Positions 1-8,515 of a stretch of DNA of 25,516 nt are shown here, piece after piece; the stretch's first letter is position 1, and each line of letters opens with the position of its first letter. The position numbers and the translations under genes were made by a program. The DNA comes from a virus. A model generated the notes under the pieces. It did no database searches. It had not been told where the DNA came from and was given only the letters and a program-made list of their open reading frames with translations. The stretch covers positions 1 to 25,516 of IMG/VR virus record IMGVR_UViG_3300028025_000616, one strand, 5' to 3'.

Positions 1-3000
1 CCGCTAAGAGAGGTATCTTAAATGGATACTTAACACCTGATGTAGTCATCGCTGATTGAGCGTCCATAATAACCTGTTTAACAGAGAATATAGGATCATA
101 AATAACCGATGCTCTAAAGAATCTGTTGGTAGGTGTAAAGAAATCTACAAGCGGACCAAACGCTGCTTGAGCACCTGTAAAGTAATGTACAAATAGCGGG
201 TCTTCTAATTTATATGTACGAGGGGAACCATTTTGCCATACTACAATCTTATTGCCTGGATTAACATTAGCCCCTTGAGGTAATGGACCTGATATATCAT
301 CAGGCATAATTTCTTGCATAGCTTTAACGGCATTTTGTGCAGTTTTATTACCAATACCTTTACGTATAGAATAAGTAATCCAACGCTCCATATTATCAAA
401 GACGTTGTTTACGGCATCATAGGAACCTTTAAATCGTTTTTCACGCGTTCTGTCTAATAATCCACGAGTATTTTCTCTAGGACCTTCTCCAGCTTCAAGC
501 TGAGCCACACGATAGAACGGAACATATTCCATAGCTTCTGCTAACTCAGTAGCATCTTCTTGGTTGTAATAACCTGTATCTACAAGGAACTGAATTACAT
601 TAAGACGTACTTCATTCCACTGATCTACAATTTCATCTAGTTCTGGAAATTTATCTCTTAATGATAACCCTGCTTCAATTTGTTTTTTATTTAAGTGAAC
701 TAGTTTATATTGTTTTTCCCAAAGTTTCTTAGCACCTTTTTTATCACCATCTACAAGTAACTTCAATACTCTTTTCTTTAACGCTGTATTAGTTTTAATT
801 AACTCTGCAGCGCGTCTAGCTACAAAGTATGTATGAGCATGAAGTTCCATTTTTTCATAGCTCTTACCATATTGCTTACCTATCTCACCAATACGTTTCA
901 TCATATTACCCCAGCTTGCACCTGACTGAGATGGAATAATTTCAAAGGTAAATGAATCGTTATTATATTGAATACCACCTAATTCTAAGAAGTATGACGC
1001 AAGGTTTTCTGCATGCAATGCTTGAGAAGTCATCATAGACTGAACAACTTCTTTTATTTTTGAGAATGGTAATCCTGCTTTATCCATAGCCTCACGCATA
1101 GCTGAATTAAGACCTGAGTCAGAGGAGAATACCGCAGAAGTAAAGTTCCTTATCGCATGCTTAATATCTAAATCAGCTATTGTTTTAAAGATACTCTTTG
1201 ATGAACCCGTATTTAGTTTATTAATACCAGTTTCTTCTTGTAATTGATCTGCTGTTTTATTAGCATTTTTTTGGTAGAGAGGTTCAACCGCAGGGAAGTT
1301 CTTTAAGTTCTCAGGTCTTGTGCCTACAAATAAGTCAGGCGCAACACTTACAAGGTCACTAAGTAATGACTTATCCATATTAGGAATCTTGAACATATCA
1401 ACAAGAGCATTTAGCCAGTCAGTCCACAACGAAGTTAACGGAGCTGGTGATTCTACTACGCTAGGCGTATCAGCTAAGAATCTTTCAAAATCCGCATTAT
1501 TAAATGCGTTAGCAACAAACTCATCCATGTTTTTAAATGCTTCACCAAAGTCTCTTTCCTCTTGCATAGCACGAGCTTCGGCTGCGTCAAATATAGCCAC
1601 TAAGTCTTCACCAATTTTAGTACGTGCAACTGGTCGACCATTCTTCATAGTTACATGTTTTTTAATTTCCCATGTGGTAGCACTATGTGATGCTTCGTGG
1701 TAAATAGTTTCAATACCTGCGTCAGGACTAATCGTAGTCTTATTCATAGTAGGGCTATACTTACCGAACTCACCCTTTTCTAGACCCATAACTTTGTATG
1801 TGCCTTTAACTACATTACCTAAACCAGTAACAACATTATGCATAATCTTTTGTGCAGCATTAAGTTTATCAAAGTGTTGGTTTTTAATAATGTTAAGTGC
1901 TTGACCTAATGTCTTAGCAGGCTTAGTTGTATTAACAACAACTTTACCTTCTTCTGTTCCTTGTTGTGTTGATAATAAATCTTCAGGCTTTTGCTGAGCC
2001 ATATACTCTTCTTGCATAGCCGCAACATCTTCATCAGCCATTGTTTTAAATGTAGCTTCAGCTTCTGTAGCTTCCCTAGCTTCTCTTGCAAGAGCTTTTT
2101 GTTCTTCTACGGTCATCTTTTGTACGTACTTTTTCTCGCCCTTCATGATGTCATCAAGTTCACTTACTTGCTCAGACAACGCATAGTTTTTGGCAGTCTT
2201 AATTAAGTCTTCTTTTTCTTCCTGAATCATTTCAGGATTTCTTAAGTCTTCAATTAAGTATGATGGAGGGTTAGGTATGGTTTCCAAATAGCGTGCCATA
2301 TTATCAGCACGTCTTTCTACTGGATCTTGTTTAGGTGCAAGTTCATCTAGTTGAGCAGCTATCTTAGCTAACTCTACATTATGTTTTTCTTTAAATTGTC
2401 TTACAAATTTACGTCTAGCTTCACGACGTAGCATAGGATCAGGATCATTAAGTAGTTGTTGTAATGTTAAAACTCTTTCACGACCTTGTGGTTGATTATA
2501 TACATCTTCTGTAACGGTTTCTAATGGAGCGTTGCTTGTTTCTTCTCCTGTTTCAATGACTCCAATAGGACTTCCACTGATATTAACTGTAGGTCCGAAA
2601 CGTCCTTCAATTCCTCCGGGAGTTCCATATTTAGATCCTCCAGATACCGCATCGCTAATTCGAGTTGTTCCACTGATAGGTCTTCCACTTTCAACTCCTT
2701 TTAAGTAATCGTCTACTGCTGTTTCGTTTATTTTACCCTTATTTGCTTCCAAAGTCTTTTGCACTAAATCAAGACCTTCAGGAGTAGAAGCATCTACACC
2801 TTCCAATGCTTTGAATGCATTAGAGCGTGGGTTTAATCCCCACGAAGTTAACGTAATTTTATTTAATATCGTTGTTGGTTCTTCTGTTACTTTAGGTTCA
2901 GGAGTAGTTTTAGTTTTAATTTGTTCACTTTGTGTAACTAAATCTTGGAAGGATTGATCAATAAGTTTTTCACGACTTAGTTCTTTCTTTTCACCTTCTT

Positions 3001-4111
3001 CCGCATCTTGTTTTTCAACTGCTTTATCTATGCGACTGTTTTGTATTGTAGTATTAATTCCTGAATAACCACCCGCTACGGCAAACCCTACTAAAGCTCC
3101 TTGTGTAGCTGCCTCTGCAACACCTTCATCCCATGGTCTATCATTAGCTAAGTTCTGAGCAATTTGTTCTTGAATAGATTGTGGAAGTTCTTCTAATGTT
3201 GATTCAGCAAGACCTGATTTAATAGCTTTAGTTAAATTTTGCGTAGCTGTTGTTCTTATAGTAGGTGAGGCACTTTTTGTTAATAATGTTTCAAAGTCAT
3301 CTAAACCTATTTTAGTTGCTATCTTACTACCCATTGCACCAAAGCCACCTGTTAATATACCACTTCCTGTAGCAATAACCGCTTGCTTAGGCGTTATTAA
3401 CCCATCTTCAGATTGTTGACGCGCATCTTCTGCTATAGAACCGCCTGTGATAGCACCTTCACCAATACCTACAGCAGTTGCAGTTCCTAATTTAGGAGTT
3501 TTTTGTAAAACTTTACGAGCAATACCTACACCACCATACATAGATGGTAAAGATTGTTCAATTAAACCTAAGAAAGCAAGGGGGTTTTTAGCAAGAGCTA
3601 GTGCAGTATTTTTAACACCTTTAGCTTCTTGAACAGCTTTTTCTTGCTCACGTAATTCTGGAGTTTTTAATTCTTGAAGATTTTGTTGTAAGTCTTTTGA
3701 TGTACCACCAAAAATTGCTTTTTCTGCGGCTTCAATACCTTTACCTGCATAACCTAAAGTAGGAATATCGGCAATACCAACTAAACCTTCTCCTAACCCT
3801 ACGACACCTTGTGCTAAACCAATCCCTGTATCTGCAATAGCTCGCCTAGCAAAACTGCTAGGTTTATATGGAGTTTTAGTTGCGGGGGTAGGTGTTTGCG
3901 CCCAATCAGGAATAGCTTCAGTAGTTTCAGCAGTGGGGGCTAAAGCCCAATCAGGAATAGATTCAGTAGCCGATGCAACGGGTGTATCTTCTAAATTATC
4001 ATCTACTTGTTCTACACCATTAAGATTTATATTATCAAATAAGGGTGAGTTTAAAGGAACATTAGTAAGATCTATGGGTTCCTTTGCCCAATCAGGTATT
4101 TTATCAGCCAT
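1..4111 (-). CDS. Giant phage polyvalent protein with zincin motif (3' end outside window)
   Basis: The frame opens at ATG 4111 and stays open to the left edge, giving at least 1370 codons. The N-terminus has three copies of IPDWA in a Pro/Thr-rich leader. Residues about 100-350 are Gly/Ala-rich with hydrophobic stretches that may be membrane-active. A charged helical middle follows. H805-E-A-S-H809 is an HExxH zinc-protease motif, and E864 in a DEFVANAF stretch is a plausible third zinc ligand (gluzincin-like). Residues about 1200-1370 (VVWQNGSPRTYKLEDPLFV, then IYDPIFSVKQVIMDAQ) resemble from memory the start of the LPD38-type domain of large polyvalent phage proteins. Such proteins are thought to be packaged and injected with DNA. 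Its place at the end of a structural operon, after small Gln-rich proteins, parallels T7 gp14-gp15-gp16 (gp16 is 1318 aa). The gene is certain, polyvalent/ejection protein is likely, and protease activity is inferred. Confidence 0.8.
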   Translation of the reverse strand, partial: MADKIPDWAKEPIDLTNVPLNSPLFDNINLNGVEQVDDNLEDTPVASATESIPDWALAPTAETTEAIPDWAQTPTPATKTPYKPSSFARRAIADTGIGLAQGVVGLGEGLVGIADIPTLGYAGKGIEAAEKAIFGGTSKDLQQNLQELKTPELREQEKAVQEAKGVKNTALALAKNPLAFLGLIEQSLPSMYGGVGIARKVLQKTPKLGTATAVGIGEGAITGGSIAEDARQQSEDGLITPKQAVIATGSGILTGGFGAMGSKIATKIGLDDFETLLTKSASPTIRTTATQNLTKAIKSGLAESTLEELPQSIQEQIAQNLANDRPWDEGVAEAATQGALVGFAVAGGYSGINTTIQNSRIDKAVEKQDAEEGEKKELSREKLIDQSFQDLVTQSEQIKTKTTPEPKVTEEPTTILNKITLTSWGLNPRSNAFKALEGVDASTPEGLDLVQKTLEANKGKINETAVDDYLKGVESGRPISGTTRISDAVSGGSKYGTPGGIEGRFGPTVNISGSPIGVIETGEETSNAPLETVTEDVYNQPQGRERVLTLQQLLNDPDPMLRREARRKFVRQFKEKHNVELAKIAAQLDELAPKQDPVERRADNMARYLETIPNPPSYLIEDLRNPEMIQEEKEDLIKTAKNYALSEQVSELDDIMKGEKKYVQKMTVEEQKALAREAREATEAEATFKTMADEDVAAMQEEYMAQQKPEDLLSTQQGTEEGKVVVNTTKPAKTLGQALNIIKNQHFDKLNAAQKIMHNVVTGLGNVVKGTYKVMGLEKGEFGKYSPTMNKTTISPDAGIETIYHEASHSATTWEIKKHVTMKNGRPVARTKIGEDLVAIFDAAEARAMQEERDFGEAFKNMDEFVANAFNNADFERFLADTPSVVESPAPLTSLWTDWLNALVDMFKIPNMDKSLLSDLVSVAPDLFVGTRPENLKNFPAVEPLYQKNANKTADQLQEETGINKLNTGSSKSIFKTIADLDIKHAIRNFTSAVFSSDSGLNSAMREAMDKAGLPFSKIKEVVQSMMTSQALHAENLASYFLELGGIQYNNDSFTFEIIPSQSGASWGNMMKRIGEIGKQYGKSYEKMELHAHTYFVARRAAELIKTNTALKKRVLKLLVDGDKKGAKKLWEKQYKLVHLNKKQIEAGLSLRDKFPELDEIVDQWNEVRLNVIQFLVDTGYYNQEDATELAEAMEYVPFYRVAQLEAGEGPRENTRGLLDRTREKRFKGSYDAVNNVFDNMERWITYSIRKGIGNKTAQNAVKAMQEIMPDDISGPLPQGANVNPGNKIVVWQNGSPRTYKLEDPLFVHYFTGAQAAFGPLVDFFTPTNRFFRASVIYDPIFSVKQVIMDAQSAMTTSGVKYPFKIPLLA
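3901..3969 (-). repeat. Tandem 45-base units encoding IPDWA repeats
   Basis: Two 24-base copies differing at one base (3901-3924 and 3946-3969) lie 45 bases apart, and a shorter third match is at 4087-4100. Translated, they give IPDWA three times near the N-terminus of the giant protein. The 45-base spacing keeps the reading frame (15 codons). Confidence 0.85.
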
Positions 4112-4113
4112 TA

Positions 4114-5340
4114 TTATCTAGGTATTTGATTCACCAAAGAAGGAGCATCAATTCCAAATCGAGCTTTAAATTTATCTCTTAATTCAGGATGAGCTGTTAC
4201 ATAATCAATATCTGCTTGTGTTGGTTTTGGTTTGGTAGCAGGAGTTGTTGTAGCTGCCGGTTTAGCAGTAGTTGTTGTAGCTGCTGGTTTATCAGTAGTT
4301 GTTGTAGCTGCTGGGCTATTTATTGACTTTATTTCAGAGGGATCAATATTGTATTCAGAAGCTAAAAACTTTAATTCTTTATCTATTTTTCTGTCTAGTT
4401 CAGCATTCCATTTTGATTCATCACCAAAGAAAGGCGCTGCAGATAAACCAGCAGTGCCATACTGATCTCTCATAGCATTTTGAGCATTATCACGAGCTTT
4501 ATTATAAAGATCTCGTTTATTAGATGATGTAGCTTTAGCAATAGTAGCTCCAATTTTAGCTTTTTCAATTTGTGCATTAAGTAAAAGATTTTTTCTTTCT
4601 TCCATAGCTTTAAGAGCACCTTGAGCATCACCACGATTTTGAGCATTTTGAGCTTCAGATAGTTTCATATCTGCTTGTTTTAATAATCTATCTTGAGTTC
4701 TAATATCTTTAACATCTGCACCATACTGAGTAATGCCTTGAATAGCGCCTTCACTAATATTCTTTAGAGCAAATGGAGAAGTACCTGCAGCCATACCTAA
4801 TCCTGCACGAGTTAATGCCATCCATCCAGCATCAGATTTTTCACCTTTTAAAACATCTCTTTCTTCTTGTAATTTTTTAGCTTGTTTAGCATAAAATTCA
4901 GGATCAACACCATATTGTTCATAAGCATTTAGTTGTTCCATTTTTAAATCATCCCATTCAGGAACTATAGGCATTTCAATACCATATTCATCAGTAGTAC
5001 CACCTTTAGCAAACGCAACAATACCACCTGAAGCAAAGTTTTTCTCATCATACATGTCACCTGTAGGAAGTGATGCAACACCTTGTTCTTCTACGGGCAG
5101 TTGTGGAGCTACCATTGCTATACCTTGTTCCATAGGTGGAGTAGGCGCTGCTAAGTCTTCAGCTACAGTTGTTTGAGCTGGTTGTTGTTGTTGCTGATAC
5201 TTTTCTCTCATCGTTTTACGACGTTGTAATTCACTAAGAGCTAGATAAGTAGGAACTTCACCTGTAGGATTTTGAACATAGCCCACTAACGATTGATCAG
5301 GCACACTTTTAAGTTGATCTTGTAATTTAATGATATTCAT
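4114..5340 (-). CDS. Virion or ejection-associated protein, 408 aa
   Basis: The start (MNIIKLQDQLKSVPDQSL) and the following YVQNPTGEVPTYLALSELQRR belong, from memory, to a type of uncharacterised protein common in environmental podovirus-like genomes. Residues 48-54 are a poly-Gln run. A GG-motif (SGGIVAFAKGG) lies at about 104-114. Residues about 150-320 are helical and charged, probably coiled coil. Residues about 342-366 are Pro-Ala-Thr repeats, like a flexible linker. The C-terminus (about 368-408, ADIDYVTAHPELRDKFKARF) looks like a small helical domain. A good AAGGAT ribosome site precedes ATG 5340. It ends two bases before the giant gene's ATG. Position and composition suggest a minor virion protein delivered with the DNA. 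No enzyme motif is seen. Confidence 0.85.
   Translation of the reverse strand: MNIIKLQDQLKSVPDQSLVGYVQNPTGEVPTYLALSELQRRKTMREKYQQQQQPAQTTVAEDLAAPTPPMEQGIAMVAPQLPVEEQGVASLPTGDMYDEKNFASGGIVAFAKGGTTDEYGIEMPIVPEWDDLKMEQLNAYEQYGVDPEFYAKQAKKLQEERDVLKGEKSDAGWMALTRAGLGMAAGTSPFALKNISEGAIQGITQYGADVKDIRTQDRLLKQADMKLSEAQNAQNRGDAQGALKAMEERKNLLLNAQIEKAKIGATIAKATSSNKRDLYNKARDNAQNAMRDQYGTAGLSAAPFFGDESKWNAELDRKIDKELKFLASEYNIDPSEIKSINSPAATTTTDKPAATTTTAKPAATTTPATKPKPTQADIDYVTAHPELRDKFKARFGIDAPSLVNQIPR
4244..4315 (-). repeat. 27-base tandem repeat encoding Pro-Ala-Thr linker
   Basis: Two full 27-base units (4244-4270 and 4271-4297, three differences) are followed by a partial third. On the coding strand they give PAATTTT(D/A)K repeats in the 408-aa protein. 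Copy number could vary by slippage without changing frame. Confidence 0.9.
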
Positions 5341-5348
5341 TTTTATCC

Positions 5349-6479
5349 TTAACTCATTGCTTTATAAAGACCAAGTCCAGCTAAACCTAAACCGCCTACT
5401 TGTGAAGCTATACTTGGTTGTGGAACATATTGTGTTTGAGTTGAACCAAGAGCCCCTGCATTACCACGAAGAATATTACTGAGATATTCAAGTTGTTGTT
5501 TTTGATAATTACGTTTTTCCATTTCAGTTTGATAAGCCGTATCAAGTTGTTTTTGTTTAAATGCTTGAGGTTCAGCAGCACTTGCGGCTTGTGCTCTAAG
5601 TCTTTCAAGATTAGATTGTTGTTCTTGTGCGGCCGTAGCAGCTAGAGCTTTAGATGCATCTGTACCTACTTGTAATCCAGCAAGACCAATGTCTTTACCT
5701 AAACCTGCAGCATATTGCTGACCTTGTTGTGTTAATTGCGCGGCTTGCATTCTTCTAGCTTGGTCAGCATTAAATTGTTGTTGTGCTGATTGGAATCCTG
5801 CTTGACTTCCTTTAGCTTGAATATCACCTATATTTTGAGCTAAGTTTCTATCTTGTTCTGATTGCATTAAAGCTTGACGGGCACCGCCAAATGTACCACG
5901 ACCAATTGAGCCTAATGCTCCACGAGATCTTTCAATATCACCTTGACGTCTCGCTTCACGTAAAGCAATATCAGTAACACTTTGTTGATATGGGTTCATA
6001 TAAAATCCAGCTGCACCTTGATCAAATGTGCCGCCTTGAATGTCTTGCGGTTGGTATCCAAAAGCTTGATTTAAACCTTGAGCCGCGGCTCCATAACCCA
6101 TAGTTTGACCTACACCAAGACCTGAAGTTGCTTGGCCGAATCCGCCCGGAGTTCTTAATCCCGCAGTTTCTTGTTGAACTGCTATTTGACCTGGTTCAAA
6201 TCCTGCAAGTCTTTCACCTTCATAGGGTTGATAAGCTTTAATACCTATAACGTTGCCGCCACTAATAACTTTACCAGTATTTGGATCTCTAACTTCTGGC
6301 TCAGTTTCATAAATTTGTTTGCCAGTTTGCTTTAAAAGTTCTTGGTAGTATGGCTTAGCATATTCAGGTAAGTTTGTAGAATAAGAAGAAGTACTACCTC
6401 CACCTCCACCACCACTACTATAAAAAGTAAATGCTTTTACTAAGGTTTGTATCCAGTTAAATATGTTAAACATCTTCAT
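5349..6479 (-). CDS. Gln/Ala-rich internal virion (ejection) protein, 376 aa
   Basis: The protein has a short hydrophobic N-terminus, a Gly/Ser run at about 23-33, and a conserved-looking block (EYAKPYYQELLKQTG). A long helical region from about 160 to 340 is rich in Gln, Ala and Arg, beginning FYMNPYQQSVTDIALREAR and including RGTFGGARQALMQSEQDRN. The C-terminus is short and Gly/Leu-rich (VGGLGLAGLGLYKAM). The YMNPY...ARRQ...RGTFGGAR pattern is one I recall from many environmental phage structural proteins. Composition and position match the small ejection proteins of podoviruses (T7 gp14, P22 gp7/gp20 as functional analogues, not proven homologues). Its ATG overlaps the previous gene's TGA (ATGA), so the two are probably translationally coupled. 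Confidence 0.85.
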   Translation of the reverse strand: MKMFNIFNWIQTLVKAFTFYSSGGGGGGSTSSYSTNLPEYAKPYYQELLKQTGKQIYETEPEVRDPNTGKVISGGNVIGIKAYQPYEGERLAGFEPGQIAVQQETAGLRTPGGFGQATSGLGVGQTMGYGAAAQGLNQAFGYQPQDIQGGTFDQGAAGFYMNPYQQSVTDIALREARRQGDIERSRGALGSIGRGTFGGARQALMQSEQDRNLAQNIGDIQAKGSQAGFQSAQQQFNADQARRMQAAQLTQQGQQYAAGLGKDIGLAGLQVGTDASKALAATAAQEQQSNLERLRAQAASAAEPQAFKQKQLDTAYQTEMEKRNYQKQQLEYLSNILRGNAGALGSTQTQYVPQPSIASQVGGLGLAGLGLYKAMS

Positions 6480-6889
6480 AACTTTTTCTCCACTACGTTT
6501 GTGACTTTTTCAAGTCCTAGTTTTATTTTAAACAGTCTAGCTTGTGAATCTTTTGCATAAGCTCTTATTTTGGTGACACCTTGAAGTTTTGCCCAGTCTT
6601 CATATTGTTTTACAGTATTACTATTAAATAATCCTTTACCGCCCATGCATGTTGTATGTGCAATTCTATCATTAGGTTGATTAAACACTTCTACTGTAAA
6701 CGCACCTATAATTTTATTATCTTCTGTAACTACAAATAAATATTGATATTGCTTAATAACTAAAACTTTTAAATGATTTACATCATAATCAGCATTATCA
6801 AAATTAATAAACGCTCGTTTTAACATGGGTTCTATTATGCCCCATACCTGATGTACATAATCAGGCGCTACTAATTTTACTTGGCTCAT
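6476..6889 (-). CDS. GNAT-like fold protein in ejection cassette, 137 aa
   Basis: The length and order of elements fit a GNAT-type fold: a helical N-terminus (VHQVWGIIEPMLKRAF), a central strand pair (YLFVVTEDNKIIGAFTVEV), a helix with a WAKLQGVTKIRAYAKD segment, and a C-terminal LFKIKLGLEKV stretch. It lacks a clear acetyl-CoA loop (R/Q-x-x-G-x-G/A), so it may be inactive. T7 gp13, a GNAT-fold protein needed for virion assembly, sits in the matching place beside internal core genes. This gene lies between two probable ejection proteins and has ATGA overlaps at both ends. A scaffolding or core-assembly role is inferred. A catalytic acetyltransferase is the alternative. Confidence 0.75.
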   Translation of the reverse strand: MSQVKLVAPDYVHQVWGIIEPMLKRAFINFDNADYDVNHLKVLVIKQYQYLFVVTEDNKIIGAFTVEVFNQPNDRIAHTTCMGGKGLFNSNTVKQYEDWAKLQGVTKIRAYAKDSQARLFKIKLGLEKVTNVVEKKL

Positions 6890-8193
6890 GCTGGTAAGTA
6901 TTTATTAGGATTGATTTCTCGACCCTGTTTTTTTGTCCCTGTTCTAGCATGTCTTACTTTGTCTAACATTTTATATAAACGTTTTGAACCTGCTCTAGAT
7001 GAACCATTACCAATATGACTTACTACATCTGCAGGAACTACAAATTCGCCGTCAGCTAAACGAGCCGGCTGTTTACCTTCTATTGTAGCAGGAATTGAGT
7101 CACTCATTCCATCACCAGCACCATTTAAATAACCACCTTTTTCAAAAGCAATTGCGCCTCCGCCAGTATAGCCTAAAGTTTTAGCGTTATTCATAGCTTC
7201 AGCACTTGCTAATCTATCTAATCTACCAATACCATAACCATCGTTTGAAATATTTTCTAATGCTTGACCTTCAGGTCTATTATATAAATCAGATAATCCA
7301 CCACCTACAGATGGGTTTCCTACAGCGCCACCTAATGCATATAATCTTAATCCTGTATCACCTGATAAATTTAATGTTGCATATGGATCATATTTATCTT
7401 CTTTAGACTTAAGGAGATCGCTATATAAATCAGAAGGTTCTAAACCACCTAATAAAGCACCTGCACCTGTCATAGCTAATTTAGGCATGCCAACATTATC
7501 AACAAAACGACTAGCTGTATCCATAGCTGAAGATGTTCCACCAGCAGCTTGAGGAGTAAACCCTGCTAACGCACCGCGAGTTTCACCTAGAGAACCCTGT
7601 GCTATCTGACTAGGAGATAAATTAATGCCTGGAGCGCCTCCGCTTTGGGCAAGAGTACTAAAATCAATACCTGCTTTTCCACCTTGAACTGAATTAAGAG
7701 CTGTGCTAGAAGCTAAATTATCAACCTGATCGCCTATAGATTTACCTATATTGCTTGAAATTGTGTTTGTAATACCTGGATTAGTAGCTGCTCCAAAAGC
7801 CTTTCCTAAATCAGCACCACCGTAACCACCTACACCACCCATAATACCGCCCATTAATGGATCTTCACCTTTAATCCCTGCAATAGCAGCACCAGTAGCA
7901 GCACCAGCTAAAATAGGAGCAGCTGTAGCCCAGCCACTACCTGCTTGAAGTCCCCACGAAGCGCCTGCAGGTCCACCCACCATAGCACCAACTGCTGTTG
8001 GTATTAAAGAAGTAATAAAGTTACCTAAATTAAATGCTTCTGGAAGTCCAGTATCTGGATTAATAGTTAATGAACCTCCTTGAGCCATAGCTAGACCTTG
8101 AAGTCCTGCTACTTCTTTTGGGCTCATATGAACGAGCATTGAGTCGCCATTGCGACCTAGAGATGCTAAACCTTGGGAAGCTTGATGTATCAT
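6886..8193 (-). CDS. Gly/Ala-rich membrane-active virion protein, 435 aa
   Basis: The N-terminus (SQGLASLGRNGDSMLVHMS) is a signature I recall from environmental phage structural proteins. Residues about 50-140 are long Gly/Ala hydrophobic stretches resembling glycine-zipper membrane segments. GGGAIAFEKGG lies at about 345-355. The C-terminal part contains SIPATIEGKQPARLADGEFVVPADV and then a basic helix (SKRLYKMLDKVRHARTG). The GEFVV-type segment resembles one found near the ends of tape-measure-like or internal virion proteins. In a short-tailed phage this suggests a protein that enters the cell envelope during DNA ejection. The ribosome site is AAGGACTCC upstream of ATG 8193. No catalytic residues are recognised. 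Confidence 0.85.
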   Translation of the reverse strand: MIHQASQGLASLGRNGDSMLVHMSPKEVAGLQGLAMAQGGSLTINPDTGLPEAFNLGNFITSLIPTAVGAMVGGPAGASWGLQAGSGWATAAPILAGAATGAAIAGIKGEDPLMGGIMGGVGGYGGADLGKAFGAATNPGITNTISSNIGKSIGDQVDNLASSTALNSVQGGKAGIDFSTLAQSGGAPGINLSPSQIAQGSLGETRGALAGFTPQAAGGTSSAMDTASRFVDNVGMPKLAMTGAGALLGGLEPSDLYSDLLKSKEDKYDPYATLNLSGDTGLRLYALGGAVGNPSVGGGLSDLYNRPEGQALENISNDGYGIGRLDRLASAEAMNNAKTLGYTGGGAIAFEKGGYLNGAGDGMSDSIPATIEGKQPARLADGEFVVPADVVSHIGNGSSRAGSKRLYKMLDKVRHARTGTKKQGREINPNKYLPA

Positions 8194-8237
8194 AATTGGG
8201 AGTCCTTAATTTTGTCTAATAATATCATGTTTCTCAT
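8190..8237 (-). CDS. Possible 12-15 aa leader peptide upstream of the 435-aa gene
   Basis: A mini-gene fills the 46-base gap between two structural genes. AAGGATGAG is spaced well before ATG 8228 (MILLDKIKDSQL), and an in-frame ATG at 8237 is also possible. The TGA overlaps the next gene's ATG as ATGA, the coupling used elsewhere in this operon. It could be chance. The peptide is too short to recognise. Confidence 0.25.
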   Translation of the reverse strand: MRNMILLDKIKDSQL

Positions 8238-8239
8238 CC

Positions 8240-8515
8240 TTATACTACAGTACCTGCAGCATTTATCCAGTTAGTTCCATCCCACCAAATAGGCCTATTT
8301 ATTGTTGTATCAAAATATTGCTGTCCTATCTGTAAACCGGTAGTTGGGCGCGCAGTTGTAGTTCCTGCACTTGGTGTTAACAATGAATTAAATACTGAAT
8401 CTATAGTATTAAAGTATAAACGTAATGCATTACTAAACGATTCTGTATAAGTCTGACTATAACTAATAGTAGGTATAGGTAAGTTAGGTGCTTTTGTTCT
8501 ACGGATACTAGCCAT
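8240..8515 (-). CDS. Small virion-associated protein, 91 aa
   Basis: The N-terminus is basic (ASIRRTKAPNLPIPT). A segment follows that I recall from small environmental phage proteins placed after the large tail protein (YTESFSNALRLYFNTIDSVF). The C-terminal half (GLQIGQQYFDTTINRPIWWD) resembles the short beta motif seen in phage fibre or tail proteins. Start and stop are set by a TAATG overlap with the 662-aa gene upstream. It is probably an accessory tail or fibre-attachment protein. The function is unknown. Confidence 0.8.
   Translation of the reverse strand: MASIRRTKAPNLPIPTISYSQTYTESFSNALRLYFNTIDSVFNSLLTPSAGTTTARPTTGLQIGQQYFDTTINRPIWWDGTNWINAAGTVV

Noticed and set aside
1320-1703. Plus-strand open frame of 127 codons
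   Set aside because: It is antisense to the giant protein over its HEASH region; Ser/Ala-rich content with no motif marks it as a shadow.
3845-3862. Perfect 7-base inverted repeat (cctagca / tgctagg) with a 4-base loop
   Set aside because: It lies inside the giant gene's coding sequence, has no U-tract, and a short stem of this size is expected by chance in 25 kb.
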